Part shown: piece after piece, positions 55,672-64,000 of the stretch
How the letters are laid out: every line of letters starts with the position of its first letter
How positions within the stretch are numbered: the first letter of the stretch is position 1
Source: Dyella tabacisoli
GTDB taxonomy: Bacteria; Pseudomonadota; Gammaproteobacteria; Xanthomonadales; Rhodanobacteraceae
DNA length: 64,000 nucleotides
Assembly (NCBI RefSeq): GCF_003350925.1
Contig: NZ_KZ857180.1
Coordinates: 124,001-188,000, forward strand
Direction: 5' to 3'
Program-made: the position numbers and the translations under genes
The notes under the pieces: model-generated
What the model saw: the letters and a program-made list of their open reading frames with translations, nothing else
The model's database searches: none
Told to the model about the DNA's origin: nothing

Positions 55672-56534
55672 ACGCCGTCGCCGCTCAAGCACCCGAAGCC
55701 GTGATCCAGGTACGCGACCTGACCAATCGCTTCGGTTCACAAGCCGTGCACGAGCATCTGGACCTTGATGTGCGGCGCGGCGAGATCCTCGGCGTGGTCG
55801 GCGGCTCGGGTACCGGCAAATCGGTTTTGCTGCGCACGATCGTCGGCCTGCAGCGCCCCACCGCAGGGCGCGTTCACGTATTTGGCGAGGATTTGCTCAG
55901 CCTGTCGCAGGCGCAGCGCTCACGCGTCGAGCGGCGCTTTGGCGTGCTGTTCCAGAACGGTGCGTTGTTCTCCTCGCAAAACGTCGCCGAGAACATTGCC
56001 ATGCCGCTGATCGAACACGCCGGCCTCAAGCGGGCGGATGCGGAACGACTTGCCGGCGTGAAGCTGGCGCTGGCCGGGTTGCCGATGGGCACCGAGCGCA
56101 AATACCCGTCGCAGCTTTCCGGCGGCATGGTCAAGCGCGCGGCACTGGCGCGTGCATTGGCGCTGGACCCGGAGATTTTGTTTCTCGATGAACCGACCGC
56201 CGGACTCGATCCGATCAGCGCGGCGGCATTCGACCAGTTGATTCTGACCCTGCGCGACGCACTTGGGCTTACCGTATTTCTGGTTACCCACGATCTGGAC
56301 ACTATCTATACCGCCTGTGACCGGGTCGCGGTGCTATCGCAAAAAAAGGTACTGGTCGTGGACCGGCTTGATGTCGTCGCGCAAACCGACGATCCGTGGG
56401 TACAGTCTTATTTCCACGGCCCCCGCGGCCGTGCAGCCGAGCAAGCCCATCAAGACCAGGCCGATCATCAGCAGACATATAAGCAACCGGCATCCAAGCA
56501 ACCGGCGGACCAAATACCGCCCGAGGTGAAGTGA
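55668..56534 (+). CDS. Lipid ABC transporter ATP-binding protein (MlaF-like)
   Basis: The 288-residue ATPase has Walker A GGSGTGKSVLL (about 45-55), signature LSGGMVKRAALARAL, Walker B ILFLDEPTAGLDP and an H-loop VTHDLDT. It begins with GTG, overlapping the permease stop. The last 35 residues are a Gln/Pro/Lys-rich tail (HQDQADHQQTYKQPASKQPA) longer than in MlaF. It powers lipid movement between the inner membrane and the MCE protein encoded next. Confidence 0.95.
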   Translation: MNAVAAQAPEAVIQVRDLTNRFGSQAVHEHLDLDVRRGEILGVVGGSGTGKSVLLRTIVGLQRPTAGRVHVFGEDLLSLSQAQRSRVERRFGVLFQNGALFSSQNVAENIAMPLIEHAGLKRADAERLAGVKLALAGLPMGTERKYPSQLSGGMVKRAALARALALDPEILFLDEPTAGLDPISAAAFDQLILTLRDALGLTVFLVTHDLDTIYTACDRVAVLSQKKVLVVDRLDVVAQTDDPWVQSYFHGPRGRAAEQAHQDQADHQQTYKQPASKQPADQIPPEVK

Positions 56535-56535
56535 C

Positions 56536-57474
56536 ATGGAAACACGCGCCCATTACGTGCTGATCGGCCTGTTCACGGTGATCGTGGTGGCTGCGGCCCT
56601 GTTGTTCGGCCTATGGCTGGCCAAATCCAGCGCGGACCGTCAATTCAGCGAATACGACATCATCTTTAACGAGGCCGTCACCGGCCTCTCACAGGGTGGC
56701 ACGGTGCAATACAACGGCATCAAGGTCGGTGACGTGACTCAGCTCAAGCTCGACCCCAAAGATCCTCGGCGCGTCCTGGCCCGTATTCGCCTGGGTGGCG
56801 ATACCCCCGTGCGCCAGGACACGCATGCCAAGCTCGCGCTGACCGGCGTCACCGGCATGGCGATCATCCAACTCAGCGGCGGCTCACCGGGCAGCGCACC
56901 GCTCACCGCTCCCGATGGAGGCATCCCGGTGATTGTTGCCGATCCATCGCCATTGAATCGCCTGCTCGCCAACGGCGAGGACCTGATGACCAACATCAAT
57001 GAAGTCGTGGCGCGCGCCAGCCAGTTGCTGTCGCCGGAAAATGTAAGCCGCATCGACCGCACGCTCGATCACCTGGACAAAGCCACCGGCGTCATTGCCG
57101 ACCAGCGCGAGGACATGCGCCAACTGCTGCAACAGCTAGCTCAGGCCAGCAAGCAGGCGAATGCCACTCTCGCGCAAACCGAGCAGCTCGCCGGCAGTGC
57201 CAACGGCCTTATCAACAATCAAGCGCGCAGCACGCTGGACAGCGCCAAGAATGCAATGGCCTCGCTGGAGCGAGCTACCGCCAGCATCGATCACTTGCTC
57301 AACGACAACCGCGATGCGATCAACGGCGGCATGCAGGGATTGGGCGAAATCGGCCCGGCGGTGCGTGAGCTGCGTGACGCGGCCGGCTCGCTGCGCGGCA
57401 TTTCACGCCGCTTTGACGATAACCCGGCCGGCTTTCTGCTTGGCCGTGACCGCAGCAAGGAGTTCGTGCCATGA
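56536..57474 (+). CDS. MCE-domain (MlaD-like) substrate-binding protein
   Basis: The 312-residue protein has one N-terminal membrane helix (about 7-29) and an MCE domain (about 38-115, with VTGLSQGGTVQYNGIKVGDV). A long Ala/Gln-rich helical region follows to the C-terminus. MCE proteins form hexameric rings that conduct lipids across the periplasm. It follows the ATPase after 1 base and overlaps the lipoprotein gene by ATGA. Confidence 0.94.
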   Translation: METRAHYVLIGLFTVIVVAAALLFGLWLAKSSADRQFSEYDIIFNEAVTGLSQGGTVQYNGIKVGDVTQLKLDPKDPRRVLARIRLGGDTPVRQDTHAKLALTGVTGMAIIQLSGGSPGSAPLTAPDGGIPVIVADPSPLNRLLANGEDLMTNINEVVARASQLLSPENVSRIDRTLDHLDKATGVIADQREDMRQLLQQLAQASKQANATLAQTEQLAGSANGLINNQARSTLDSAKNAMASLERATASIDHLLNDNRDAINGGMQGLGEIGPAVRELRDAAGSLRGISRRFDDNPAGFLLGRDRSKEFVP

Positions 57475-58106
57475 AGTTTGTCATTTGCGCACTGTCGCGC
57501 ATGGCCGCGATCGCCGCCGTCGCCGCCCTCGCAGCTTGCTCGGTACTACCCAAGGCCGAATCGCCGGATATTTATCGATTGCCGGTCACGCATTTGTCGC
57601 CAAACCCGGCCAAGCCGCTGCCCTGGTCGCTGCGCATCGACACCCCCCAAGCGGAGCACATGCTCGATAGCCCACGCATCGCCGTGCTGCCGCAGGGTGA
57701 CGTGATAAGCGTCTATCAAGGCGCGCGCTGGAGCGACCGGGCACCTACATTGCTGCGCAACCGCCTGCTCGATGCATTCCATGATGACGGCCGCATCGCC
57801 GCGCTCAGCAGCGATGACGCCAACCTGCAGGCGGACTACACCCTCACCGGCGACCTGCGCGCTTTCCAATCCGAGTACCGCGACGGTCAGCCGGTGATCG
57901 TCATTCGCTATGACGCGCGACTGGTGCGTACTAACGGCATGCGTATCCTCGCCGCGCGTAGCTTTGAGATCAGCGAACCGGTCGGCAACCGCGCCGTGCC
58001 GCAAGTGGTCAGCGCCTTTGGCAAAGCCTGCGACACATTGACGGCGCAAATAGTGCAATGGACGATCCAGCAGCGCGAGACCGCTACCGCTGAGGTTCGC
58101 CGCTAG
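57471..58106 (+). CDS. ABC-type transport auxiliary lipoprotein (PqiC-like)
   Basis: The 211-residue protein has a lipoprotein signal peptide with lipobox LAAC (Cys about 23), followed by a DUF330/PqiC-type domain: YRLPVTHLSPNPAKP, APTLLRNRLLDAFHDDGRIAA shortened here to LLRNRLLDAFHDDGR, and the C-terminal FGKACDTLTAQIVQW. It probably anchors the MCE assembly at the outer membrane, as PqiC does for PqiB. It is the last gene of the four-gene operon; its end overlaps the opposite alkB-like gene by 4 bases. Confidence 0.9.
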   Translation: MKFVICALSRMAAIAAVAALAACSVLPKAESPDIYRLPVTHLSPNPAKPLPWSLRIDTPQAEHMLDSPRIAVLPQGDVISVYQGARWSDRAPTLLRNRLLDAFHDDGRIAALSSDDANLQADYTLTGDLRAFQSEYRDGQPVIVIRYDARLVRTNGMRILAARSFEISEPVGNRAVPQVVSAFGKACDTLTAQIVQWTIQQRETATAEVRR

Positions 58107-58744
58107 CTGAGAGCCTGTTCCGTTGAGTGCACGTAACGAAAGGTCAGGTTGATTCGCGCACCGATCGCCGCGTGAACCTTTGGCAAGTCGTGCTGATAGA
58201 GCCGCTGGGTATCGCCGCCCATGCATAGCAAGCTGCCGTGCGGCAGTTCCAGCGCACGCACCTCGCGTCGACCCGCCACAGCAGCACGCGGACGCAAACG
58301 AAAAGTACGCACCGCGCCGAGACTCAGTGAGGCGATCACCGGTCGGGCACCCAACTCAGGCTCATTGTCGCTATGCCAGCCCATCGAATCGCGGCCGTCA
58401 CGATAGAGATTAGCCAACACACTATTAAAGCGTGCTGCGCAGGCGGTCTCCACACGCGCCCGCAGCGATGCCATCAGCGGCGGCCAGGGATTCGGTTCGA
58501 AGCGCGTGCGCGAATAGGTATAGCCCGTGCCAGGGTCACCGATCCAACAGCTCAATCGCGGCGAATCGACCTCGCGGCCAAACATGCGAATGCGATGGAT
58601 TTCCCACGGGATCGATCCTTGCAGCTCTGCCAGCAACGCATCCGCTTCGGCCCCGTCCAGCCAATGCGCGGCCAACTGCAATTCAGCACCCGGCAGAGCA
58701 ATGACCTGCAACACCTGCCCTTGCATGTCGCCAAACAGGCTCAC
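58103..58744 (-). CDS. AlkB-like 2-oxoglutarate/Fe(II) dioxygenase
   Basis: The 213-residue protein has the iron ligands in GWHSDNEPELG (HxD, about 128-130) and the later His in YQHDLPK, and the 2-oxoglutarate-binding Arg in RINLTFRY. The NLYRDGRDSMGWHSD block is typical of AlkB/ALKBH2-3 homologues that remove alkyl groups from DNA or RNA. It is downstream of the amidase gene on the same strand with 13 bases between, so they may be co-transcribed. Confidence 0.92.
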   Translation of the reverse strand: MSLFGDMQGQVLQVIALPGAELQLAAHWLDGAEADALLAELQGSIPWEIHRIRMFGREVDSPRLSCWIGDPGTGYTYSRTRFEPNPWPPLMASLRARVETACAARFNSVLANLYRDGRDSMGWHSDNEPELGARPVIASLSLGAVRTFRLRPRAAVAGRREVRALELPHGSLLCMGGDTQRLYQHDLPKVHAAIGARINLTFRYVHSTEQALS

Positions 58745-58757
58745 ACCTCACCCGCCA

Positions 58758-60155
58758 TCAGGCGATCACCGGATACGCTGGTTCGGCATCCAGCGTCGCC
58801 GCGCAAACCGCAGCCAGCTCCAGCAAGCGCAGGTCCGAGCCACGCGCACCCACCAACTGCAGACCTATCGGCATGCCATTGCGCAGCGTACCCATGGGAA
58901 TGCTCACTGCCGGGCAACCGGCCAGGCTGGCAAAACTGGTCAGGTCCGCCTGTGAATCGGGGGCATTGCCGCCCAGCGGGAAGGCCCCCTGCGGGGTCGT
59001 TGGCATGACCAGCACATCGACCTGGGCGAATAGCCGGCGCATCTTCAAGGTTGCCGCGTCGAGCACGCGATCGGCCACGGCGTAGTCCGCCGCGCTCTTG
59101 CGGGCGGCGTAGTTCAGCATCTCCCGGAAATGGGCCGAAACGGGGTGTTCGGTATCGGCCAGGTCTTCGGCGAAGGTACTGAGCATCTCCGACTCCATCA
59201 AAAGCAAACCGGCACGACGGGTACGCGCAAAGTTCCAGTCAGAGAAATCTACCGTGCGCCGCTCACCCAGCTCACGCGGCAACTTGGCCAGCGCAGCCTC
59301 GAACACCTCGATGACTTCAGGCTCCACCCCCACGGCAGCCAGGTCAGGCAACAGACCAGCACGCAAATGGCCCGGCTCCCAATCCGGTGGCGATAACGCA
59401 ACACGGCGCCGGCGCGAGCGCGCGTCGTCGGCGTCATAGCCCGCCAGTACCTGCAGCAGTACTGTCAGGTCGTCCACGCTGCGTGCAAGCAGCCCCACCG
59501 CATCCAGCCGGCGCGCCGCCGGGGTCATGCCACGGGCGGAAATCTCGCCATGCGTAGGCTTGAGCGCATACACCCCGGAGTAACTGGCCGGAATTCGGAT
59601 CGAACCCAGGCTATCGGAGCCCACCGCGACCACGGCCAACCCTGCCGCCACGGCCGCAGCCGCACCGCCGGAAGAGCCGCCTGCGCTATAGCCATGGCGG
59701 TGCGGGTTATGCGTCGGCCCATAATGCGGATTATCGGTGGCCGCGCCGAGCGCGCCCTCGTCCATCTGCGTCTTACCGATCAACACCGCGCCGGAAGCAC
59801 GAAGCCTCGCCACCACATGCGCGTCTTCTTGCGCCGGCGGCTTGCGGCCAGGCAAGCCGGTACGGGTCGCCCAGCCGGCGACATCGAAATTGTCCTTCAA
59901 GGCCAGCGGAATACCGTCGAGACGACCGATCACGCCATCACGGCGTCGGTGTTGGGCAGCGGCGGCCTGTTCCTGCATCAATGCGGGGGTCAGGCTCACA
60001 TAAGCATTGAGTCGCGGATTGATGCGCTCGATCGCGTTTTGGTAGGCCTCGGCCAAGGGTTGCGGCTGCACTCGACCGATCGCCAGCCAGTGCAGTAGCT
60101 GGCATAGCGTGGCGCGGCGAAGATCGAGATCGGCCATCGGCGGCGTAAAATTCAT
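58758..60155 (-). CDS. Amidase-signature-family amidase
   Basis: The 465-residue enzyme has the Ser-Ser-Lys amidase signature: catalytic Lys in IPLALKDNFD (about 89), GGSSGGAAAAVAAGLA and the nucleophile Ser in DSLGSIRIPAS (usual form DTGGSIRIPA). It hydrolyses amide bonds; the substrate is not known and no gatB or gatC is adjacent, so GatA is unlikely. AGGGAAG precedes ATG 60155. It is divergent from the ETF-QO gene. Confidence 0.93.
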   Translation of the reverse strand: MNFTPPMADLDLRRATLCQLLHWLAIGRVQPQPLAEAYQNAIERINPRLNAYVSLTPALMQEQAAAAQHRRRDGVIGRLDGIPLALKDNFDVAGWATRTGLPGRKPPAQEDAHVVARLRASGAVLIGKTQMDEGALGAATDNPHYGPTHNPHRHGYSAGGSSGGAAAAVAAGLAVVAVGSDSLGSIRIPASYSGVYALKPTHGEISARGMTPAARRLDAVGLLARSVDDLTVLLQVLAGYDADDARSRRRRVALSPPDWEPGHLRAGLLPDLAAVGVEPEVIEVFEAALAKLPRELGERRTVDFSDWNFARTRRAGLLLMESEMLSTFAEDLADTEHPVSAHFREMLNYAARKSAADYAVADRVLDAATLKMRRLFAQVDVLVMPTTPQGAFPLGGNAPDSQADLTSFASLAGCPAVSIPMGTLRNGMPIGLQLVGARGSDLRLLELAAVCAATLDAEPAYPVIA

Positions 60156-60336
60156 AGCGACTTCCCTGCGGACTTGGCCCGATTATCGCCGGCTGGCGCA
60201 AAGCGATTGCAAGCCGTGACGCAACACGCGTTGCCGCACGGCGCGCGAAACCGGACAATGCCCGCCTGATCCGAATATCCACCGCACCCAAAGCGGTCGA
60301 TGCGCCCCGCCACTGCCAGCCGAGATAAAGCCCGCC

Positions 60337-61935
60337 ATGAGCGAACGCGAAACGATGGAATATGACGTGATCGTCGTCGGCGCCGGCCCGGCCGGCCTGT
60401 CGTTCGCGATCCGCCTCAAGCAGCTCAAGCCCGCCGTCACCGTCTGCGTGATCGAGAAAGCCTCGACCATCGGTGCGCAGATTCTCTCCGGCGCGGTAAT
60501 CGAGCCGCAGCCGCTGGATGCCCTGCTGCCCGGCTGGCGCGACAACCCGCCGCCCATCTGCATTGCCGCTGGCGAGGACGAGTTCTGGCTGCTCAGCAAA
60601 ACCGGCGGACGCAAATTGCCGGTGCCGCCGGGCATGCACAACCGTGGCAACTTCATTGTTTCGCTGGGTGCGATGTGCGCCTGGCTGGCCCCACAGGCCG
60701 AGGCCCTTGGCGTGGACGTATTTCCCGGCTTCGCCGCCGCCGAGAGCATCTTCAACGAAGACGGCTCCGTTGCCGGTGTACGCATTGGCGACATGGGCGT
60801 AGCGAAAGACGGCACGCATAAGCCCGGTTACACCCAGGGCATCGATATCAAGGCCAAGGTCACCGTGCTTGCCGAAGGTGCACGCGGCCACCTCAGCAAG
60901 CAGCTAATCAAACGCTTTGAGCTGGACAGAGACAGCGACCCGCAGGGCTACTCGATCGGCATTAAAGAGCTGTGGCAAGTACCGGCCGGCCGCGTAACGC
61001 CAGGCAAGATCGTGCATAGCTTCGGCTGGCCGGCCGACAACCATACCTATGGCGGCAGCTTCCTCTATCACCTGGATAAGGACCGCATTGCGCTCGGCTA
61101 CGTCAGCGGACTGGACTACAGCGACCCCAACTACCAGCCATGGGAGGCCTTCCAACAATGGAAGAACCACCCCATGGTCAAATCGCTGCTTGAGGGCGGC
61201 ACCGTGCTCTCGGCCGGCGCCCGAGCGATTGTCACCGGCGGCTACCAGTCGCTGCCCAACGTGGAGATGCCTGGCGCCTTGCTGATCGGCGACACCGCCG
61301 GCCTGCTCAACGTGCCAAAGATCAAAGGCACCCACCAGGCGATCAAGAGCGGCATGCTCGCGGCCGAACACCTCGCCGTGAATCTCGATCCGGCTGGCTT
61401 CGACGCAAAACTGCGCAGCTCCGATGTCATGGCCGAGCTAAAGAAAGTACGCAACATCAAACCGGCGTTCAAAAAAGGCTTGTGGTTCGGCATGCTCAAT
61501 GCCGCCTGGGAAACCGTCACCAACGGCGCCTCACCGTGGACGCTGAAGAACAAAGCCGACTGGTCATCGCTGCACAAGCTCGGTGAATCCGAAGAACCCA
61601 AACGCGATTACGTACAGCGCGACCTGGCACCGCGCGACCGCCTCGCCGGTGTGTACTTCGCCGCCACCGAGCACGATGAAGACCAACCCGTTCATCTGCG
61701 CGTAGCCGACACCACCATTTGCGTCACCCAATGCGCCGAAGAGTACGGCAACCCCTGCACCCGCTTCTGCCCCGCCAGCGTCTACGAAATAGTCGACGAT
61801 GCGGCCGGCAAACGCCTGCAAATCAATGCCGCCAACTGCGTTCACTGCAAAACCTGCGACATCAAAGATCCCTACCAGATCATCGACTGGGTCACCCCGG
61901 AAGGCGGCTCGGGGCCGAATTATCAGAACTTGTAA
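60337..61935 (+). CDS. Electron-transfer flavoprotein-ubiquinone oxidoreductase
   Basis: The 532-residue protein has an N-terminal FAD-binding motif VIVVGAGPAGLSFAIRLK (about 8-25), the membrane/quinone region and a C-terminal [4Fe-4S] ferredoxin-like domain with Cys in CAEEYGNPCTRFCPA and NCVHCKTCDI. It passes electrons from ETF, reduced by acyl-CoA dehydrogenases such as FadE, to ubiquinone. ATG 60337 fits the family start. A glycosyltransferase gene follows closely on the same strand. Confidence 0.96.
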   Translation: MSERETMEYDVIVVGAGPAGLSFAIRLKQLKPAVTVCVIEKASTIGAQILSGAVIEPQPLDALLPGWRDNPPPICIAAGEDEFWLLSKTGGRKLPVPPGMHNRGNFIVSLGAMCAWLAPQAEALGVDVFPGFAAAESIFNEDGSVAGVRIGDMGVAKDGTHKPGYTQGIDIKAKVTVLAEGARGHLSKQLIKRFELDRDSDPQGYSIGIKELWQVPAGRVTPGKIVHSFGWPADNHTYGGSFLYHLDKDRIALGYVSGLDYSDPNYQPWEAFQQWKNHPMVKSLLEGGTVLSAGARAIVTGGYQSLPNVEMPGALLIGDTAGLLNVPKIKGTHQAIKSGMLAAEHLAVNLDPAGFDAKLRSSDVMAELKKVRNIKPAFKKGLWFGMLNAAWETVTNGASPWTLKNKADWSSLHKLGESEEPKRDYVQRDLAPRDRLAGVYFAATEHDEDQPVHLRVADTTICVTQCAEEYGNPCTRFCPASVYEIVDDAAGKRLQINAANCVHCKTCDIKDPYQIIDWVTPEGGSGPNYQNL

Positions 61936-61953
61936 TCGCATGAGGATCCCCCG

Positions 61954-64000
61954 CTGATCGCGAAACTCCAGTGGCGGTGGAAGCGCCTTAACTATTTGCT
62001 GCAACGCCTGCGCGGCAGCATCGCCTTGCGCGGCTGGCAAGGCACGATGGCCCGGGTAAAACAAGAATTCGAGCACCGCCCGGCGGTCGATGACACACTA
62101 ACCTTAGAAGCCCTGGATCTTCCGTTTTCGCCGTTTGCCCTGCCAACTGCCGATCGGCCACTGGTCTCGGTAATCATCCCGGTTTACGGCAAGCTTGAGT
62201 ACACCGTCGCTTGCCTGCGCTCGCTGCAACGTCACGGCGCCCAAGCCGCATTTGAAGTCCTGGTGGTGGACGATGCCTCGCCGGACAACAGCGCCGACGT
62301 ACTCGCGCAGATCGATGGCCTGCAACTGCTTCGCAACGAACACAATCTCGGCTTTATCGGCAGTTGCAATGCCGGCGCCGATGCGGCGCGAGGCGAATAT
62401 CTGCTGTTTCTCAATAACGATACGCAAGTCACCCCAAACTGGTTGGACGGCCTGCTGCAGTGCTTTGCCGAACGCCCTGACTGCGGCATCGCCGGCAGCC
62501 GCCTGATCTATCCCGACGGTCGCCTGCAAGAGGCCGGTGGCCTGGTATTTGCCGACGGCAACTGTTGGAACACCGGACGTTTTGAACACCGCGATAAGCC
62601 TGCTTACCGCTATCGGCGCGAGGTCGATTACGTCAGCGGCGCCGCGTTAATGATACGGCGTGAGCTGTTCCGGCAAATCGGCGGCTTCGATACCCTTTAC
62701 ATGCCGGCCTATTACGAGGACACCGACCTCGCCTTTGCCGTACGCCAGGCGGGACACCGCGTTTATTACGAACCCGCCAGTACGGTGATTCACTGCGAAG
62801 GCATCAGCTCCGGCACGGATCTGACTCGCGGCGTCAAGCGCCATCAGGCGATCAATCAACAGAAGTTCGCCGAAAAATGGGCGACCGTTTTGCACACGCA
62901 GCCCCCCACGGGAACAATGATTGACCGCGCCTTGCGCTGGCGATCGCGCGGGCGTGTATTGGTCGTCGACAGCATGACACCCGACCCCACACGCGACTCC
63001 GGCTCGCTGCGCCTGTGCACCATCCTGCATTTGCTTGTCGAAGAGGGTTGGAACACATGCTTCCTGCCGGATGATGGTCGTGCCAGCGATGCTGAAATCC
63101 GCTCGCTCGGCGCACTTGGCATCGAAGTGTTATGCCGCCCCTGGGTATCGGATCTCCCCGAATGGCTGCGCGAACACGGACACGAGCTTCAGGCAGTGAT
63201 CCTGAGCCGGCACACCGTGGCCGGCCAGTACACCAGGGTTGTGCGTCGATACGCACCACAAGCGAAATTACTGTTCGATACGGTCGACCTGCACTTTCTG
63301 CGCGAGCAGCGTGCCGCCGAACTGAATGACAACGCAGCCATGGCTCGACAGGCGCAAGCCTCGCGGCGTAGTGAATTGGCGTTAATCGAGCAATGCGACG
63401 TCACCTTCGTGGTCAGTCCGCACGAGCAGGCCTTGCTCGTTGCCGAGCTACCGCATTCGCGGGTGGAGCTGCTGTCCAATATTCACGACATTCATGGTCG
63501 TGGACGTCCCTATAGCGGGCGCAAGGATCTTGTCTTCATCGGTGGCTACGGCCATCCGCCGAACGCTGACGCAATCCGCTGGATAGCTTCGGACATCCTG
63601 CCGCGCCTGCGTGAAGCCATACCGGATATTCAGCTACATATATTGGGCGACCTGCCCGACACGGTTCGACCAAGCCTGGTCACCCCCGGCTTGCAACTTC
63701 ACGGGCGCGTAGCTGATCTGGCGCCCTGGCTGGATGGTTGCCTGGCTTCGGTAGCGCCCTTGCGTTTTGGCGCGGGGGTCAAGGGGAAAATCAATATGGC
63801 GATGAGCTACGGCGTACCCGTCATCGCCACTTCCATCGCAGTCGAAGGCATGCATCTGAACGACGGCGACAGCGTCTTGGTGGCCGATGATGCCGGCGCC
63901 TTCGTCGCGGCAGTGCTTCGTCTATATCAAGATGAACCACTATGGGGGGCGCTCTCTAATCACGGCCTGGACAATGTGCGCAAGCACTTCTCTTCGGCGG
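61954..64000 (+). CDS. Two-domain GT2-GT4 glycosyltransferase, 3' end outside window
   Basis: The frame is open from 61936 to the window end. It encodes a GT2 domain from about 62158 (VSVIIPVYGKLEYTVACLR, VVDDASPDNS, LFLNNDTQVTP, YEDTDLAFAVRQAG) and then a GT4-like domain from about 62950 (VLVVDSMTPDPTRDSGSLR, VFIGGYGHPPNADAIRWI, FGAGVKGKINMAMSYGVPV). It probably builds O-antigen or capsule glycan. The start is doubtful: no ATG occurs in frame before 62047; CTG 61954 has GAGG 8 bases upstream. An ATG at 61940 would be in frame if the CCCCC run at 61948-61952 had one more C. Confidence 0.9.
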   Translation, partial: MIAKLQWRWKRLNYLLQRLRGSIALRGWQGTMARVKQEFEHRPAVDDTLTLEALDLPFSPFALPTADRPLVSVIIPVYGKLEYTVACLRSLQRHGAQAAFEVLVVDDASPDNSADVLAQIDGLQLLRNEHNLGFIGSCNAGADAARGEYLLFLNNDTQVTPNWLDGLLQCFAERPDCGIAGSRLIYPDGRLQEAGGLVFADGNCWNTGRFEHRDKPAYRYRREVDYVSGAALMIRRELFRQIGGFDTLYMPAYYEDTDLAFAVRQAGHRVYYEPASTVIHCEGISSGTDLTRGVKRHQAINQQKFAEKWATVLHTQPPTGTMIDRALRWRSRGRVLVVDSMTPDPTRDSGSLRLCTILHLLVEEGWNTCFLPDDGRASDAEIRSLGALGIEVLCRPWVSDLPEWLREHGHELQAVILSRHTVAGQYTRVVRRYAPQAKLLFDTVDLHFLREQRAAELNDNAAMARQAQASRRSELALIEQCDVTFVVSPHEQALLVAELPHSRVELLSNIHDIHGRGRPYSGRKDLVFIGGYGHPPNADAIRWIASDILPRLREAIPDIQLHILGDLPDTVRPSLVTPGLQLHGRVADLAPWLDGCLASVAPLRFGAGVKGKINMAMSYGVPVIATSIAVEGMHLNDGDSVLVADDAGAFVAAVLRLYQDEPLWGALSNHGLDNVRKHFSSA

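Noticed and set aside
58758-60155. GatA subunit of Glu-tRNA amidotransferase
   Set aside because: The amidase signature is shared, but no gatB or gatC is adjacent and the GSIRIPAS context is of general amidases.

Overview
The window looks like chromosomal DNA of a GC-rich gammaproteobacterium of the Xanthomonadales, most likely Rhodanobacteraceae (Dyella, Rhodanobacter, Luteibacter or Frateuria-like). This is inferred from the gene families and their order (metX-metB-hom, GTP-type pckG, YceI-cytochrome b561-YceI, an MlaE-type lipid exporter with a PqiC-like lipoprotein) and from dense coding with many ATGA overlaps. No rRNA, tRNA, CRISPR array, prophage or complete insertion sequence was seen. 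Most genes are housekeeping or metabolic.

Layout: 1-1000 is the end of an alpha/beta hydrolase gene followed by interspersed repeats. 1084-6410 holds a PilR-like sigma-54 activator facing a three-gene histidine kinase / response regulator / hybrid kinase operon. 6488-14161 is a mannose-use locus: a secreted GH92 alpha-mannosidase divergent from LacI, a FucP-type transporter, a PfkB sugar kinase and an AGE-family isomerase. 14177-18414 holds a secreted unknown, the YceI/b561/YceI operon, a GTPase and a glutaredoxin-like protein. 18478-21749 encodes serine dehydratase and an amino-acid permease. 21846-25307 (minus strand) is the metX-metB-hom operon with an elaborate leader. 25719-34859 holds an M24 peptidase family protein, a small membrane protein, a desaturase, RF3, a CPBP protease, a hotdog protein, FadE and a hydrolase. 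34986-40529 holds TetR, PEP carboxykinase, an ECF sigma / membrane partner / DUF4097 operon and a secreted unknown. 40789-50035 holds a GAF-GAF-GGDEF-EAL protein, Hsp33, MtgA, a polyprenyl-phosphate-type glycosyltransferase, a CBS protein, a transporter and a serine hydrolase. 50170-54424 holds a TonB protein, MetJ, GcvH and GcvT. 54526-58106 is a lipid-transport ABC operon, followed by AlkB, an amidase, ETF-ubiquinone oxidoreductase and a two-domain glycosyltransferase that runs off the window.

The most striking biology is methionine control. The metX leader carries two tandem met boxes directly upstream of a good promoter, then a textbook SAM-I (S-box) riboswitch, then a leader whose segments can pair so as to expose or hide the ribosome-binding site. 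About 26 kb away, the MetJ repressor is encoded as an unusual single polypeptide: a conserved MetJ core (residues 1-78) joined directly to a 104-residue Lys/Ala-rich histone H1-like tail that starts at an internal ATG. The operon thus appears to be under two SAM-sensing systems, one transcriptional and one RNA-based, and its repressor carries a second, probably non-specific, DNA-binding module.
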